Below, one piece after another: positions 34,961 through 47,814 of a stretch of 64,000 bases of DNA. The translations under genes and the position numbers were made by a program. Where the stretch lies: NCBI GenBank assembly GCA_028023455.1, contig JAQFVV010006256.1, positions 1,242,001 through 1,306,000 of the forward strand. The letters run 5' to 3'. How positions within the stretch are numbered: position 1 is the stretch's first letter; each line of letters opens with the position of its first letter. The DNA comes from Epiperipatus broadwayi. Its lineage: Eukaryota > Onychophora > Udeonychophora > Euonychophora > Peripatidae. The notes beneath the pieces were generated by a model that was given only the letters and a program-made list of their open reading frames with translations, did no database searches and was not told where the DNA came from.

Positions 34961-35262
34961 GAGCAAACATATTTAAACATGTGTAAGTATGTAGGTTTAT
35001 ATTCAATTGATTACACTTACTTCAAAACAATAGCAGCTACAACAAAAACAAACTTTATTTTTAAAATTTTTATCAGTACACCCAACAGATTAGTTTTCCT
35101 CTTTTCACTATTTATGGATAGATATTTTATTTTCTGTAAACAGTTAACTTCAGAATAATTTTTTTGTTTTGTTAATAAATTAATAATTATTTTATCACTT
35201 ATAGAATGCACTTCATGAATTCTTTCAGGTTTAATAGAATAGCTAGAACAATAGTGTTATTT

Positions 35263-35550
35263 ATAATACTAATATCATCTATGTTCTTTATTACTTTTAC
35301 AATGCTTTTTTTACAACCTAATATGACAATTTCGATTGCTCCAGCATTCTTCTTCAGAACTTCTATTTATATCACTAAATCTTAACTGCTAAATTCAAAC
35401 TATGTAAAATTTAAAAGTATGAATTTAGCAGTTAAGATTTAGAGATATAAATAGAAGTTAGAAGATTGCTGCTGCAATCAAAACTGTTATATTAGGTAGT
35501 AAAATAAGTATAGTAAAAGTAATAAAGAATATAGATGATATTAATATTAT
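35263..35550. repeat. Inverted repeat with ~134-bp arms
   Basis: 35263-35398 and 35416-35550 are reverse complements with about 10 percent mismatches and a loop of roughly 17 bases. The shared segment contains TAAATCTTAACTGCTAAATTCA. It has no coding signature I can defend. The remaining 35560-36640 is low-complexity apart from a (C)13 run at 36277-36289. Confidence 0.8.
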
Positions 35551-36639
35551 ATGGATTTGGCAATGCAATAGGAAAGATAAAGTTATAATACTTCATAAAG
35601 AAGATGAAGTGTTATTTATACTTTGAAGCCATTTCAAATGAAATTAATTTTTGAGAAAAAAATTTACCAACTTTGATTGCTTTAAAAATATGAGCAAATA
35701 AAATGAGTTCTGTGAGTTTTGATTTTGAAAAAGTATAGTAAGAGAAGACATGATAGCTATCATAGTAAAAATATATATATTTCCATGTAAAATTTACATT
35801 TTTCTAACTAATTTACAAATTTTAATTTTTTTTTGTTTTATTTTTTCCTTTTTTTTTTTGGATGTGAGAACACAGATGCAGTCATTACATTAAATTTTTT
35901 AAAAGTCCCTGATACACATAGAAAAAACAACAACAAACATATAGAGGACCAAAATTTCCTCCTAACAAATCTTAAATAATCAAACAAATATAATGTAACA
36001 GATTGAAAAATATAGTAAATCGATAAATATTTAGAAATGATTAATAAAACCATATATATATAAATTTAATGTAACCATTACTATGATGATGATTACTTAT
36101 TAATCTAACACTAAAGGTTAAGTGTAATTATTCCAAAAGTATTTTTAATTTGTTTTTCTAGATTCAATTTAAAAAAAAATCTAAAGTGACAAATTTCGTA
36201 AATAGAAATTTCACTTTTGGAAATCTTAATATAGTTGATCATCATCATTTCAAATTATTATTATTATCCCTAGATGCCCCCCCCCCCCCAGTAGATTGCT
36301 TGATTTCTCAGAATTCATGAATATTAGTAGCATATGTTTAGAATGAGTTCAAAAAGCAAAACAAACTAAATTAGTTAATAACAAAATAAATGAACAATTT
36401 ATTTACAATCAATAAATATAATATAAACTTATTGTTTATACATTCACAACTGTTACTAGATAAATATAATACAAAATATTGGGAAAAAAATAACTATAAA
36501 AATTAAAATTTAAGGCCTTATGGTTACTATAATGATAACATTTTATTAACTGTCTTACATGTGTAATTATAAATCATGGTTTTCTGCAGATATCATACTT
36601 TTATTACATATATAAAAATGTATTTAATAATTCATCCTT

Positions 36640-37020
36640 GATGGTGTTTATCCTCTTTGGGTATTAATGATGCTGGATATTGGATACAGGAGGTCATACA
36701 GCAGTCTACTTCTTTCCTTAGGGTATGTTTTTCTTCATTAAAGCAAACAACTTCCTGTTCTTTGCAACTTCAACATTCATCTCTGATCCAATTGCATAAT
36801 TCAGATATTTTAACTGGTTCTGGTTTTTGATTTTCTAGTCACACAAGTAAATGGTCTTCTGCTACCAAAGCCATTATATTTGCTGTGGTGAATGGAGTAT
36901 TGAAAAATATTTTAAAAGTCAGCAAAGTACTCTATTCAAACTCTTCAGTGGGAAACTTTTAACCAGAAGCTTCTCCTATCTTCATGGAATCACTCTATAT
37001 TGCTTCTTGAGTCAAGGCTT
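36640..37020 (-). pseudogene. Unrecognised coding-like remnant
   Basis: One minus-strand frame is unusually open for this base composition (about 125 codons with six stops) and reads, in part, TFKIFFNTPFTTANIMALVA, EDHLLV, ENQKPEPVKISELCNWIRDEC and CFNEEKHTLRKEVDCCMTSC. G+C is above background. It may be a decayed transposon gene or a processed pseudogene. I recognise no family. Confidence 0.35.
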
Positions 37021-37234
37021 AAACTAGACTAGACAAGACTGCCATTGTTTTTCTTTTATGATCTATTTATACCTCACATTTTAATTTTCAACACCTATCA
37101 TATATAATCAAGGATGTTTATAAAAAATATACACATCAAGATCTAATTACAAGAATAAATATTCATTTCATCACGTGTTATGAAACAAATCCTTTTAAAT
37201 TATATGATTATTTTATAAATGACTAAACAAATAT

Positions 37235-37246
37235 CCCCCCCCCCCC
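37235..37246. repeat. (C)12 homopolymer
   Basis: Twelve consecutive C residues in AT-rich DNA. The surrounding 37020-38190 stretch holds no recognised gene. Confidence 0.95.
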
Positions 37247-38189
37247 TATTTACATAGGGATAGGAAGAAAGAAAAAAAAGTCATGACCAACTTTTAAACA
37301 TTGATTTATAATGTTCTTAATTTCAGTGCCCCATAATTTCCACTAATATATTTAAATTTGCCAATCAATTTACTATATGAAAAACAAATTATTTGTTTAA
37401 AATCTTATCCTATAGTCAAATCTGCAAAGGTCACAAAATGCTATACATTTTTAAAAACTAATTCAAATTCATCTGTGTACACTAAAACTATTTTTTTTCT
37501 TTCTTTCTTTATACAAGACGAGACATCATTATATGGTTAGTAATTTTATATAATAAATTTCTTTTATTATATATTTAATATTATGATAATTCTATAAATC
37601 TATTTCATTTTACATTCTTTAACTAGTATAGTTCCTAAACATAATAATTTATACATTCATTAATTAATCTATAAGAATTTTTTTTTATTAAACATTTTTT
37701 TTTTTTGAGAATGCAGCCTTGTCATATAATTAATTCAATGTGCAATCAAATTTATTCAGTTGCAATATATATATATTGGCATTCAAAAATCAATATGACA
37801 AATTCTAATATCACTTTTGTATATAAAAATAAAATATATTTTTTTTAAGAATGCACTTTATCTTAATAAATCCAAATGAAACCTTTGTACACAAACAAAT
37901 TTTATTTAATGGAAATGATGAATTCTCAGATGAAATCAACAATGGTAAAGTTTTTATAAAATTCCAAAATTATTTTCACAACTCATAAAATGATTAGTAG
38001 TAAAAAAAAAAATCTTAAAAAAGAGTAGCCATATTACATGTCTAACAATAAAAAGTCTAATAAAAATATATATTTCAAAATCATTAGTTTGCCATAAACT
38101 ACTTGAATTTAACATTTTTTCAGACCCAGAACATGTTTAAGGATATAGATTTCATTTTTTAATAATCCCGTTAAATTTCTATTAAATTT

Positions 38190-38480
38190 GATATTCAAAC
38201 CAAATGACAAGCTGCCATTATAAGAACTTTTTGACATCACTCAAAACTATCAGCCAATATCAATCAATGAACAACTTTTTATCAGTGGATAAAGGAACAC
38301 ATATAATGATTGTAAAACCATTTAAATTAATTCACTACTCTATAACAAGAGTAATTGGACCAAAAAAAATATCCCTGATCTGTATGGTAAGCATCAACTC
38401 AAAAACAATAACTATAAATAAAAAAAAATCCAATTTTAAACAAAAATTTGCTAACATGAAAAAAATGCCTTTTTAAAAAT
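38190..38480 (+). pseudogene. Possible piggyBac-like transposase core remnant
   Basis: One frame reads ELFDITQNYQPISINEQLFI then a stop. This resembles the Y-x-P ... TIDEQLVPF region of piggyBac transposases, where the Asp-Glu belongs to the catalytic core (here Ile-Asn-Glu). After a frameshift another frame continues GTHIMIVKPFKLI ... SLICMVSINSKTITI, comparable to the KP-x-K-x-G-I-K and D-S-K-T segments. Support is by motif pattern only, and the key aspartate is missing. Confidence 0.35.
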
Positions 38481-39745
38481 GTTCTGTGGAATAATGTATT
38501 AAAATCCTATTTCATTCTAAATAACTTATGCATATGTTTGTGCAAATATGAAGCCCATCTAATATTAAAAAAAATTATATGGTATTATTCCTATCTCAAT
38601 AATAATGATGATGATAATAATGTAATAATTTTTCTTTTCTCTTCAAAATTTAATTAAAAAAATAAATGTAAAAAATCTTTAAATGTATATATAAATGCAC
38701 ATACATCAATTTTTTATTGAGGAAAAGATTTAATATATAAATAAAAAACAAAACAAAAAAAATTAGATATTTGCATGTTGTTTTTAAAGCATAATGAGTG
38801 CAGAAAGAAAACTAATTATAACAGAATAAAAAATAATGCATGTGTGATGAAAAAGAGTAAAGATCAAATCAATAAGAGATTATCTTGGATAGCTGAAAAT
38901 AATAAATCAATTTATAATCTCTAATGAGAGAACTGTATAGATAAACAAGGAGGTTGCATTCAATCTTGATCTAATAATATTTTCGAAGAAACCCACTAAA
39001 TCAGAAAGTCACAGGTTTTTGTGCATAGATTATACATACACCCAGTAATATTATTATCTGGTGCTCAATTATTATCCAACAAAATGAAAAAAAAAATATA
39101 TCACTAACAAATATAAAATGAAAAATAATATGATACTTGATTTTGGTAGCCTGAGTTATAAATTTCAAATTAATACCAAGATTTTTAAAAAAGTAAAATG
39201 CTTTAAGTCCAAGTATGACATGACATATACTCTATAGAAAAGTAATGTTTGTAAATGGCATTTTTAATATTTCAAAAATTGTTAATGCAAAATTTGATAT
39301 ACTGTACTTGTTTCTGGGTTTTTCTGGATTTGAAAAATTCATTTCATAATAAATGGAAAAAAATAAAAAGTTTATGTCATTATGTAGTGGGATACAGATA
39401 GTAAATAGTACAAAAATTAAATTTTAATTTATTATTATAGATTGCTTATGATAAATGCTGTTACTTTATCATTTGTGTAAATGTTTTGTAGAGTTTTCAT
39501 ACTAATATTGTACAATTCACATAGCACATAAACAGAAATATTACTTTTTAAAAAAATATTGTTTACTATTTATACATAAAAGATTGCTACAAAATAATAC
39601 TGTACAGTATAGATTAAACAAAATTAAATGGTAATTTATTAATGGATATTGCATACAAAAATTATTGCTTCTGCATGAGTTTTGTTCTGTTTTGATGCAA
39701 TTTTTCTTGCATTAAACCAAAGTTCCTTAATTCCTTTAATGATAA

Positions 39746-39937
39746 ATGTACAGTTCTCAATTCAAATATAGTGATTATCTCTTATTCCGCTTACATTTTT
39801 TCTATCATAGACAGTTAATAAATGAATACATAATTCATACAACTAAAGGGAGAAAACATTTTGATCAGATAATTAAAGAGAAAATGCACTGTGCCCTATG
39901 CTATGACAATACAGCTGATTTAATGAAAAGTGACTGA
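39746..39937 (+). pseudogene. Possible piggyBac-like C-terminal cysteine region
   Basis: The 63-codon frame ends in GRKHFDQIIKEKMHCALCYD followed by NTADLMKSD. This resembles the G-R-H-x-x ... R-C-x-x-C-x-x-x-x-x-R start of the cysteine-rich tail of piggyBac transposases. It lies on the same strand, 1.3 kb downstream of the putative core, and the intervening sequence is decayed beyond recognition. Only the first C-x2-C pair is present. It could also be a chance open frame. Confidence 0.3.
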
Positions 39938-39949
39938 ATATTAGAACTT

Positions 39950-41905
39950 TTTAAGTAAAAGCTTTTAAATTAACAATATTCTATCTGTAGGTAATCATAA
40001 GTATACAATATTAACATTATTCTTGTTGAATCATAAACATAATATATTGAGGATCTTTATAAAAAACATTTAATTTCATTTAAAAAAAAGTTTTATTAAT
40101 TTTATCTAAAAAATTTGTAAACATATTTTACTATTAAAAAAATACTAAAAAAATAAATTATAACAAAACATGGGGAAAAAAATGAATTCAAAGCAATTTA
40201 TAATATATTAATCAATACAAATGCTTAATAATTGAATAACTTAAAAAAATACATATTTGTAATTATATACAATTATGAAAAATATATACATATGTACACA
40301 AATATGCTGTATATAAATTAATAATTTCTTATGTCAACAGAAAATTATATATATTTAAAACACCCAAATTTATAATAAATATATTTATTTACATTCAACA
40401 TTTTAAAATTTAAGTTCAAATTTTTTTTTAAAAAAAATATAATTTAAAAGATTAATAAAAAAAAATCTATCCATCCTCACATTAACAATATTGATCAAAA
40501 TTACAAAGTTGATAAGCTACTAGATTAAATTCTTGAATAAATGACTAGAGTTCAATTCAATCTGAATTGACCATCTTGCATTTACAACAATAATACAAAA
40601 AGTTTTTTTGCTAAATTATCAAAGATGTCTGCACTTAATTACAGCTGAGATTATGAGGTAATCTATAGTGTTAATTAAAACCTTATTGTGTTTCAAATTA
40701 TTTTCAATAACATAATATTAAAAAGTGGCAGTTGAATACTATAAAACCTTTTTGCCTGATAAAGTCAATTCCTAAAAATTGATCATGAGTCTGGTTACAC
40801 TAATATCTAATGATTACACACTATTTATACAGACAGACTCCTAAGAGATCAAATAGAAAGTTTAACACTATCTAAAAATCAAAGTATTAAATATTACTAG
40901 AATCAATAAAGAAATTAAAATTGTTTTTGCAAAGAGAAGTTTCTTTCATAACTAACAAAAAATTATTTAACTTAAAAAGCCTCTGACTATTTCCATAATT
41001 TTTAATATGGAAATTGTATAAAATATTTTAATTTTATATAGAAATCATTTTATTAGCAAAATATTAGAAGAATAAGAAGCAAGGTGAATAACTACAATAT
41101 CATTGAAAAATATGAACTTTTGTTTAATTTCAATCTTAAGGCTGAATTATTTAACATTTCTTCCAAAACAAAGTAAAAAAAATTGAAGAACTTAGAAATG
41201 AAGCATGAAAATAGATTTTGCATTTCATTGCAATCAAATATTTTCTAATAGATGCTTTTGAATTAACTATGATTTGATATTTTTTGTTTAGATGTATGAA
41301 CAAACATGACTTTAATATAAGCAGCCAAAGGAAAAATGATAAAAGTATAATAAGAAGGGCAGTGATACATTAAAAATGACTGGATAATAAAGATTCCATA
41401 ATATTTAAATAGAAAATTCTATCAATTCTTTCGCATGTAATGTTTGAAAAAAGAGAAATAAAAAAGCCAATTAATAAGGTCATTAAGATTTCATTGTCAC
41501 AAATGTTTCTGATTGTTATTTTATACATTAAAAATTAGATACTAATAAATATAATGGACCAAATACTTTTAACATCAAAACTGTAGCAACAAAGTATTTA
41601 TTCACCTTTTTTAATTACCAAAGTAGTAATTAGCCAAAATTTATAGATAAATGCAAAGAAGGTAGTTTTACATTTTTGCAAAGAGACATGTTAGAATGTT
41701 ATGGAAAAGCTAAACTTGTAAGTTCTAAAACTTGTGGCACTTGATAAAATTTTAATGGAAATAATAAAATTTTACAATTAATAATGAAAATGGTGCAAAA
41801 CAAAATGTCATATTAAATTATATACATATATGCTAAGTTAAAAATTTAAGAACAAAAATAAAACTGAATTCAGAAGAGTGATTATTCTGCATGATTATTT
41901 TAATA
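39950..41905. other. AT-rich stretch, nothing recognised
   Basis: Low-complexity A/T sequence with short homopolymers. No repeat shared with other parts of the window was noticed. Confidence 0.5.
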
Positions 41906-41909
41906 AATG

Positions 41910-41910
<1 letters not shown>

Positions 41911-41991
<81 letters not shown>
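41911..41991. repeat. (TAA)n microsatellite, about 27 units
   Basis: An uninterrupted run of 27 TAA units, the longest perfect microsatellite in the window. Its purity implies recent expansion. Confidence 0.98.
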
Positions 41992-41994
<3 letters not shown>

Positions 41995-41999
41995 CAGCA

Positions 42000-44860
42000 G
42001 GTAAATAAAAAATAAACTATAGCTTTACTCTAAATAGTGAGCTTAAAACTAATTTCCTAAAATGCTTCATAAATCAAAAATCTTGTATTAAATAAAAAAC
42101 AAGCAATTGTAATGATTTCTCCTTTAAAAATCTAATTAAAAAAACAAAGTTTAAAATTGGAAAAAAAAAGAAAAGATAATTTATGAATAAATATTTTATT
42201 AAGCATATTATTTATAAATAAAAACTATTAATCTGTGAATAAATATGGCATATAATAAAAACATTTCAGATGGTATGATTTTTTTTTTTAAACAATAATT
42301 TTATAATTTATGATCATCATTTTATGTTTTCTAATATATTGAATGAGATTGATAGGTACATATTAAAAAGTCAAATTTTTAAAAAGAAGGAAAATATAAA
42401 TTTGTACACAAAAATAATAAATATAATACAATACTAAATAATAACAACTATTTGTGACTTTTTAATTTGGCATTCTGCCATTGCAAATACATGTAGAAGT
42501 GCTAATACTTAAGTATTGATTGATAATTCTTTAAATCATAATTTATTAAATGAAAATAAAGCATATGGAAAAAAAAGTTAATAAAATGCACATTTAAAAA
42601 TGTATTTTTGGCACATTTTATATTCTGTTATCACTTTCTTTTTTTTTGTTGCAATTACCTAATCGGTAGTTGTTGTTTTTTTTTTTTTTGCAGTGCTATT
42701 CAAATTTTTTTTTTAAATCAACAGTTCAGTGTTAATTTTATATGTATATATAGATGCAGTTCTCAATTAAATAAAAATTAGATCAAAAATTATAAAGCAA
42801 AATATACTGTTGATGATTAGGTGACATATTTTTGTCTAGGGGAAATTAAAATATATTAAATACAAATTGATTAAACAAAAATTATTTTTGAAATATACAC
42901 AAAAATTTATTGTTAATGAAATTTGTTGTTGTATATGATTCAAGTTTGTCTTAATTATGTACTAATCAAAATTAATATATATATTTTAATATTTCTGATG
43001 AAAGTTTCCATTATCTTGGATATGTCAGAAATCTTTCTATAGACAAATTATGATAATACTGACTAAAAATTAAGCAAATAAGTATTATTTTCAATTTATG
43101 TTTAGCCTCCTTAAAGTTGATTATTAACTGCATAATGCATGAGATAATTTTTGTCCTCTTTTTTTTTAATAGCTAAAATAGTTTAGATTTTTGATAATAG
43201 GATTCTTGCTTTGAAAAGAAATTAGTGTTTATGAGAATATTAAATAAAAATTGAGTGAATGTATTTTAGCTCATATAGATATTTTAAAATTTATTTTTAA
43301 TGCACTTTGAATTGGAATATGATCAAAGTTTGTTCTGATTATATATTGTAGTAAATGAAACTTATATTTCCTTTGCTGTTAGCAATGAAAATTTTATTTA
43401 CCCTGACTGTGTCACAAATTAAAATTCAGACTCTTCAGACCATCTTGCAAAGGGTACTACTACTGAATGAAAATTTGCTAAGTATAGTAATTATATTTCT
43501 AGTTATTTTATATTTCATTTTATTATTGTGTGCTATAATATACAGTATTGTATAATAGAACATTTTAAATTTCTGTATATAATAAATGAATTCTGTTCTA
43601 CACTTTTTTTTTCTAACATGATTGTCACCATTTTCTTATGTAGATAATGTTACCTAGTATATAAAGGAAGGGAGAGGAATGTATTTTCAAAATTAAAATA
43701 AACAGAAAAAAATATTTGCTATGTTGAAATAGTATGATTTGATGAAGAAAATTTATATTATTTCATTTTAAAATAAACTTTAAATAAGAGGGTGGGGGTG
43801 ACTATGAATTCACTACTAATAAGATATGATGCTTCTCCAATCAATAGTGAAAGTTACATCATATTAAAATTATAAATTTTTATTTTTGTCAATGCATCTG
43901 ATCAATCCATTAGGATTTTTACTCTCTAATTGGTAACAGATAGATAGATTTACTGAACAATACTGGAAGACTAGTTTGGGGAATCATAAGCTCATTAATT
44001 GTAAAAAAAAAAAAAGACCTGTAATATGATTTGAATAAATTTCCAAAATTGATTCAGTTAGGCTCACCAGAGGGATAAATTAACCATTATGCTATAATGC
44101 TTTAACAAAAACCAAAGAAAATATTAAATTTACATATGATAATGATATATCCATATTCAGGTTAGTCTCCTTTTCCTTATCCTATTTGTAATTAGTTAGC
44201 TTAAACATTTTGAATGTTAGCTAGATAAAAGTTTATTCTGTATGTTAATTTTATTAAGTATAACTAAGTGCGCCATTGACTAGTGAAGCCAGATTCATAT
44301 AAAATATTTGGATATTAACTTATTTCAGCAAAAAGAAAAAAATCAATAAATTTATGTAAATTAATTTGAAGTGCTTGTGAGAAGACAAGCAACACAAAGC
44401 TTAGAAAGTTGAATAAGTTTTTTTTTTTTTTGTATGACTACAGAAATCACGTTAAATAAAAAAGTTTTAAATTAAAATTATTAAATTTAGATAGAAGCAT
44501 TAAATAATATAACTTCTTAAGATCGTCCATAATTACATACATAAAGCTTATCTGTATATATATGAAATAATTAAAAAATATTTACAAATATGAATTTAAT
44601 GAATAGAGATAGAAGCAATAAATTGTTTTTTTGTTGGCATATAGTACTTTTTGATATATAGAACAAATTAAGAACAAATATTCTTGATAAATATATAAAT
44701 TTTCATTTAATGATTTTTTATTTACTGTATTTCAAATTACTAAAAAATATTCTTTAAAAAATAAAAATAGAATAACATTTACAATTATTATTCTGAATTA
44801 TTAAAATTGTAATAATTTAATTACAATAATGTGATAAATATTAGAATGTTTTATTAGGCA
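42000..44860. other. AT-rich stretch, one hydrophobic open frame
   Basis: A 66-codon plus frame at 43355-43555 begins like a signal peptide (MKLIFPLLLAMKILFTLTVS) and ends with a second hydrophobic run. It has no promoter, splice or family support and is of a length expected by chance. Nothing else is recognised. Confidence 0.35.
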
Positions 44861-44861
44861 A

Positions 44862-45038
44862 TTAACTATTAAATATTTGACCAGAGAAAATAAATGCTTC
44901 ATTCACAAAATAAATAAATGAATGTTTTCTTGCTGGGGAATTCATAAAAAGTTCAAGCCAGAACAAAATTCTGCTATAATCCACAAAGATAGACCTTGAA
45001 ACTCCAAGATATTCAACCATTGCATCAAAACAGAAAAG
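44862..45038 (-). pseudogene. Coding remnant, possibly IS1595/ISXO2-like transposase
   Basis: A 58-codon open frame with ordinary composition: FDAMVEYLGVSRSIFVDYSR, ILFWLELFMNSPARKHSFIY, FVNEAFIFSGQIFNS. The pattern L-G-x-S ... V-D-x ... E-x-F-x-x-x-P followed by V-x-E-x-F ... resembles the entry to IS1595/ISXO2 (Merlin-type) transposases, where V-E-I-D-E-S follows. A Ty3-type integrase (LGVPRSI-x-SDR ... FW-x-x-LF) is the main alternative. Neither is certain. It is far GC-richer than its surroundings and lacks upstream and downstream partners. Confidence 0.35.
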
Positions 45039-45573
45039 TTATTAGAAAACAAAGAATAACCATTTCTTTATACCATCAAAAATATTTTTATTAAGCACTA
45101 TACTAAGATATGATAATAAAAAATATCACACTTTTAATATTTGAGTTTCGTTTTTCTTCCCACTTATTCAATCCAAAAAGAAAATATCAATCGAAATTGC
45201 AAAAGCTTTAAAAAATATTTTTCAGGGAAAAAAAGGTCATTAATTAAGCAGCAAATAATTCTACAATGATAATCCAATTCTTTTTATTATTATTTGAAAT
45301 TATCTTAACGATGAATTTTTTTATTATTTTTCAAAATTGTTTATGTTTTTTTTTTAAAAAAAACCAAACAAACTATAAATTATATTTCAGGCTTTTTTCT
45401 TAATTAAAATGCACTCAAATAAATGTTACAGATACAAACTTATGTAAATAAAAAAGTTATGAACATTTTAAATAATATTACTAAGCAAAATCATATAAAC
45501 TACAAGTGCACTCTTTTTTTATATTATTATTAATATTTTGCATTTTAATCCTATAATACAAGTAAAACAAAAT

Positions 45574-45584
45574 GGGGGGGGGGG
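45574..45584. repeat. (G)11 homopolymer
   Basis: Eleven consecutive G residues in AT-rich DNA. Compare (G)11 at 46218-46228 and (C)10 at 47135-47144. Confidence 0.95.
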
Positions 45585-45716
45585 ATCAGATATGACCTTT
45601 CTTTCTTTTAATCCATAGCTAAACCAGCCAGACAATATCTAGCTTAATAGATATATAATCATTATTGGCAAGAGGATAAAATAAGAAAAGAAAACTGTTA
45701 AAACCTTCTCATTCAC

Positions 45717-45796
45717 TTAGCAGTCAGTTAGTGGAATAGCACTACTCTCTTTCACTTTTCCTTTATAGTGTGAGGGATTGTTGGAGAAACATTTAC
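45717..45796 (-). CDS. Candidate terminal exon, unknown protein
   Basis: Acceptor TGGTTCAATTCAG is followed by a reading entered with two bases, KCFSNNPSHYKGKVKESSAI then PLTDC and TAA. The other two frames stop early or are shorter. The patch is distinctly GC-richer than its surroundings and the peptide composition is ordinary. No preceding exon ending in phase 1 was identified. The flanks 45040-45700 and 45800-46440 hold only AT-rich sequence and a (CA)n(TA)n microsatellite at about 45870-45896. A minus open frame MDVIKTKNNEESGKGLVC at about 46300-46360 is unsupported. Confidence 0.35.
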
Positions 45797-46439
45797 CTGA
45801 ATTGAACCATTAAAGCTTTTTTTTTATTATATTAATTTTAAAATTTAAGTTTACATTAAGAATACACGACACACACACACACACATATATATATATGTCT
45901 TCAAACATGAACATATATAAAATTATCAAAATGAACTTTTTTAAAAAAATAATAAATTTAAATTAACTGCAAAATAAAAAAAATAAAAAAAGAGAAATAT
46001 ATAAATAAGATGAATAGGAGATTATGAATTATATTGCTGTTATCAAGATACAAATATAATTGCTTTAGGTTATATTTAAATTTCTTTAGTTTTAACTAAA
46101 AAATTAGTAAAATACAAATAACTAAAAATATTACAATAAACAGCATACAATCATTCCCATCAAAATATTGTGTTTAAACAAGTTAACGATATAAATTATA
46201 AATTATAATGTAATAAAGGGGGGGGGGGTAATTTATTAAAATAGATTAATTTCTAAAAAAAAAAAAAAAATTCTGACTTTTTAAAACATTTAGATTCATT
46301 GCTGTATACACACTAATCCTTTACCGGATTCCTCATTATTCTTAGTTTTTATTACATCCATTTAACTAGGATTTTTTACTTGATATTATAATACTGCTTC
46401 ACTCTTTTAAAGAAATTAAAATGTTGAAATATATACTTT

Positions 46440-46830
46440 CATAGAAATATGCCTGAGCTTTGAGTTTTACCAGTATATACTTATGGAACTAAGACTTCAT
46501 CATTTAACAGAAGAGCAGTACAAACTTGACATTGCTCAATGAAATATAAGGAGATATATGCTAGGAAAAATGAAATACATGAGTGAGAATGAACAGGTAT
46601 CATTAATGATCAAAAGAATTAAAAGACTGAAGTTTGAATCTCCATTAATTTGAAAAGACAAAGAGAATATTGTGCAATGGATAGATGCAATGAGGAAGTT
46701 TTCTGGGATGATATAGAGAAAAGAGACTAAGGATCAGAGAATTTGGATTAATTAAACTTGGAGAGACTTTCATTCTGTAAACAATCAATAATAGTTGAAA
46801 ATGGTGAAATAATTATAATCTCTTTCTTGG
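46440..46830 (+). pseudogene. LINE ORF C-terminal remnant
   Basis: Plus-strand frames read VLPVYTYGTKTSSFNRRAVQ (compare VLPVLTYG-x-ETW ... of the RT thumb), then LDIAQ-x-NIRRYMLGKMKYM with SLMIKRIKRLKF, and finally NIVQWIDAMRKFSG with IN-x-TWRDFHSVNNQ. This is the standard tail of RTE/Jockey-type ORFs. At least two frameshifts and several stops interrupt it. It is opposite in strand to most LINE debris here and may belong with the remnant at 47.8-48.8 kb or to a separate insertion. Confidence 0.65.
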
Positions 46831-47217
46831 ATACTTTGCATTTTAAATGTGATTGAAGATGGAATAATCACAAAATTATAATAATAAAATAAATATTATT
46901 AATAGTAAAATATAAAAATTAAATATACAGTTTTGAAACTGGATAAGTAAAGAATATTTCACCTCTACTATTTTTCATATTTGGAAATAATAATGACCAT
47001 TACAGTTATGTTTAGATAAAGATTAATATTTTTCTCAGTTATCATTATTGAAAGGCATATCTTTATATAAACCCGGATCATCTTTTCAAAACATTTTCTA
47101 CCTTATTATAACATTCAAACACCTACAGTTCCGTCCCCCCCCCCACTTCCTTAAGATCACATATCAATTTCTTTCATTTATTCTTCCATAACAATCCACA
47201 CACCTTTCTAACTTCAA

Positions 47218-47606
47218 TACTAGTGCTATAAATGCATAAACATAAAGCTAATATTTAATATCTTATTAAACCATAGGCTGAGCGCTTTCGAGAGCCATGG
47301 CTCTCATAATCATAGCTCTTTGTGAAGTAACTGGTTGTCTAATGTTATGCAAAATTCAAGTATTCTATTTCATGGACATAGAATAATACATTTCCTTTCT
47401 GTTAATGGCATACAGAAAGGAAACGTTTTATTCTATATCCAGGAAATGGAATACTTGAACTTTGCATAGATTTGTATAACATTAGACAACTAGTTACTTC
47501 ACAAAGAGCTATGATTATGAGAGCCGTCACTATCGAAAGCACTCAGCCTATGGTTAAATAATATATCAAATACTAGCTTTGTGTTAATGCGTTTATAGCA
47601 CTAGTA
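47218..47606. mobile_element. Penelope-type long hairpin, second copy
   Basis: Arms 47218-47401 and 47413-47606 are near-perfect reverse complements separated by only 11 bases, so almost 390 bp can fold into one hairpin. Each arm contains GAGAGCC, CATAGCTC, ACTTCACAAAGAGC and GAAAGC-type motifs shared with 9264-9660, placing it in the same family. The arms also carry a hammerhead-like piece: a GAGAGCC/GGCTCTC stem then GAAAGCGCTC. The CTGATGA box is not intact. No coding sequence remains. Confidence 0.75.
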
Positions 47607-47814
47607 GTGAATTACAGAATATTAACAAACATGCAAAGTTTAAAATTAAGTTCATATTAAAACCTCTCTAACATATCTAAGAAAATCTCTCAGCCTTTTA
47701 ATTTCTGGAATAAATTCCACTATTTTTCTTTTATAAAAAAAATGTAGGAATGGAAAAGAACTGAAAATATACAAATTAGTTTAAAGAAGACAACTAATCA
47801 TCAACATTGATGTA

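Noticed and set aside
41911-41991. CRISPR-like regular repetition
   Set aside because: It is a pure TAA microsatellite without spacers. No CRISPR array is present in the window.
43355-43555. 66-codon frame with signal-peptide-like start
   Set aside because: Hydrophobic runs arise readily from T-rich DNA. No other support.
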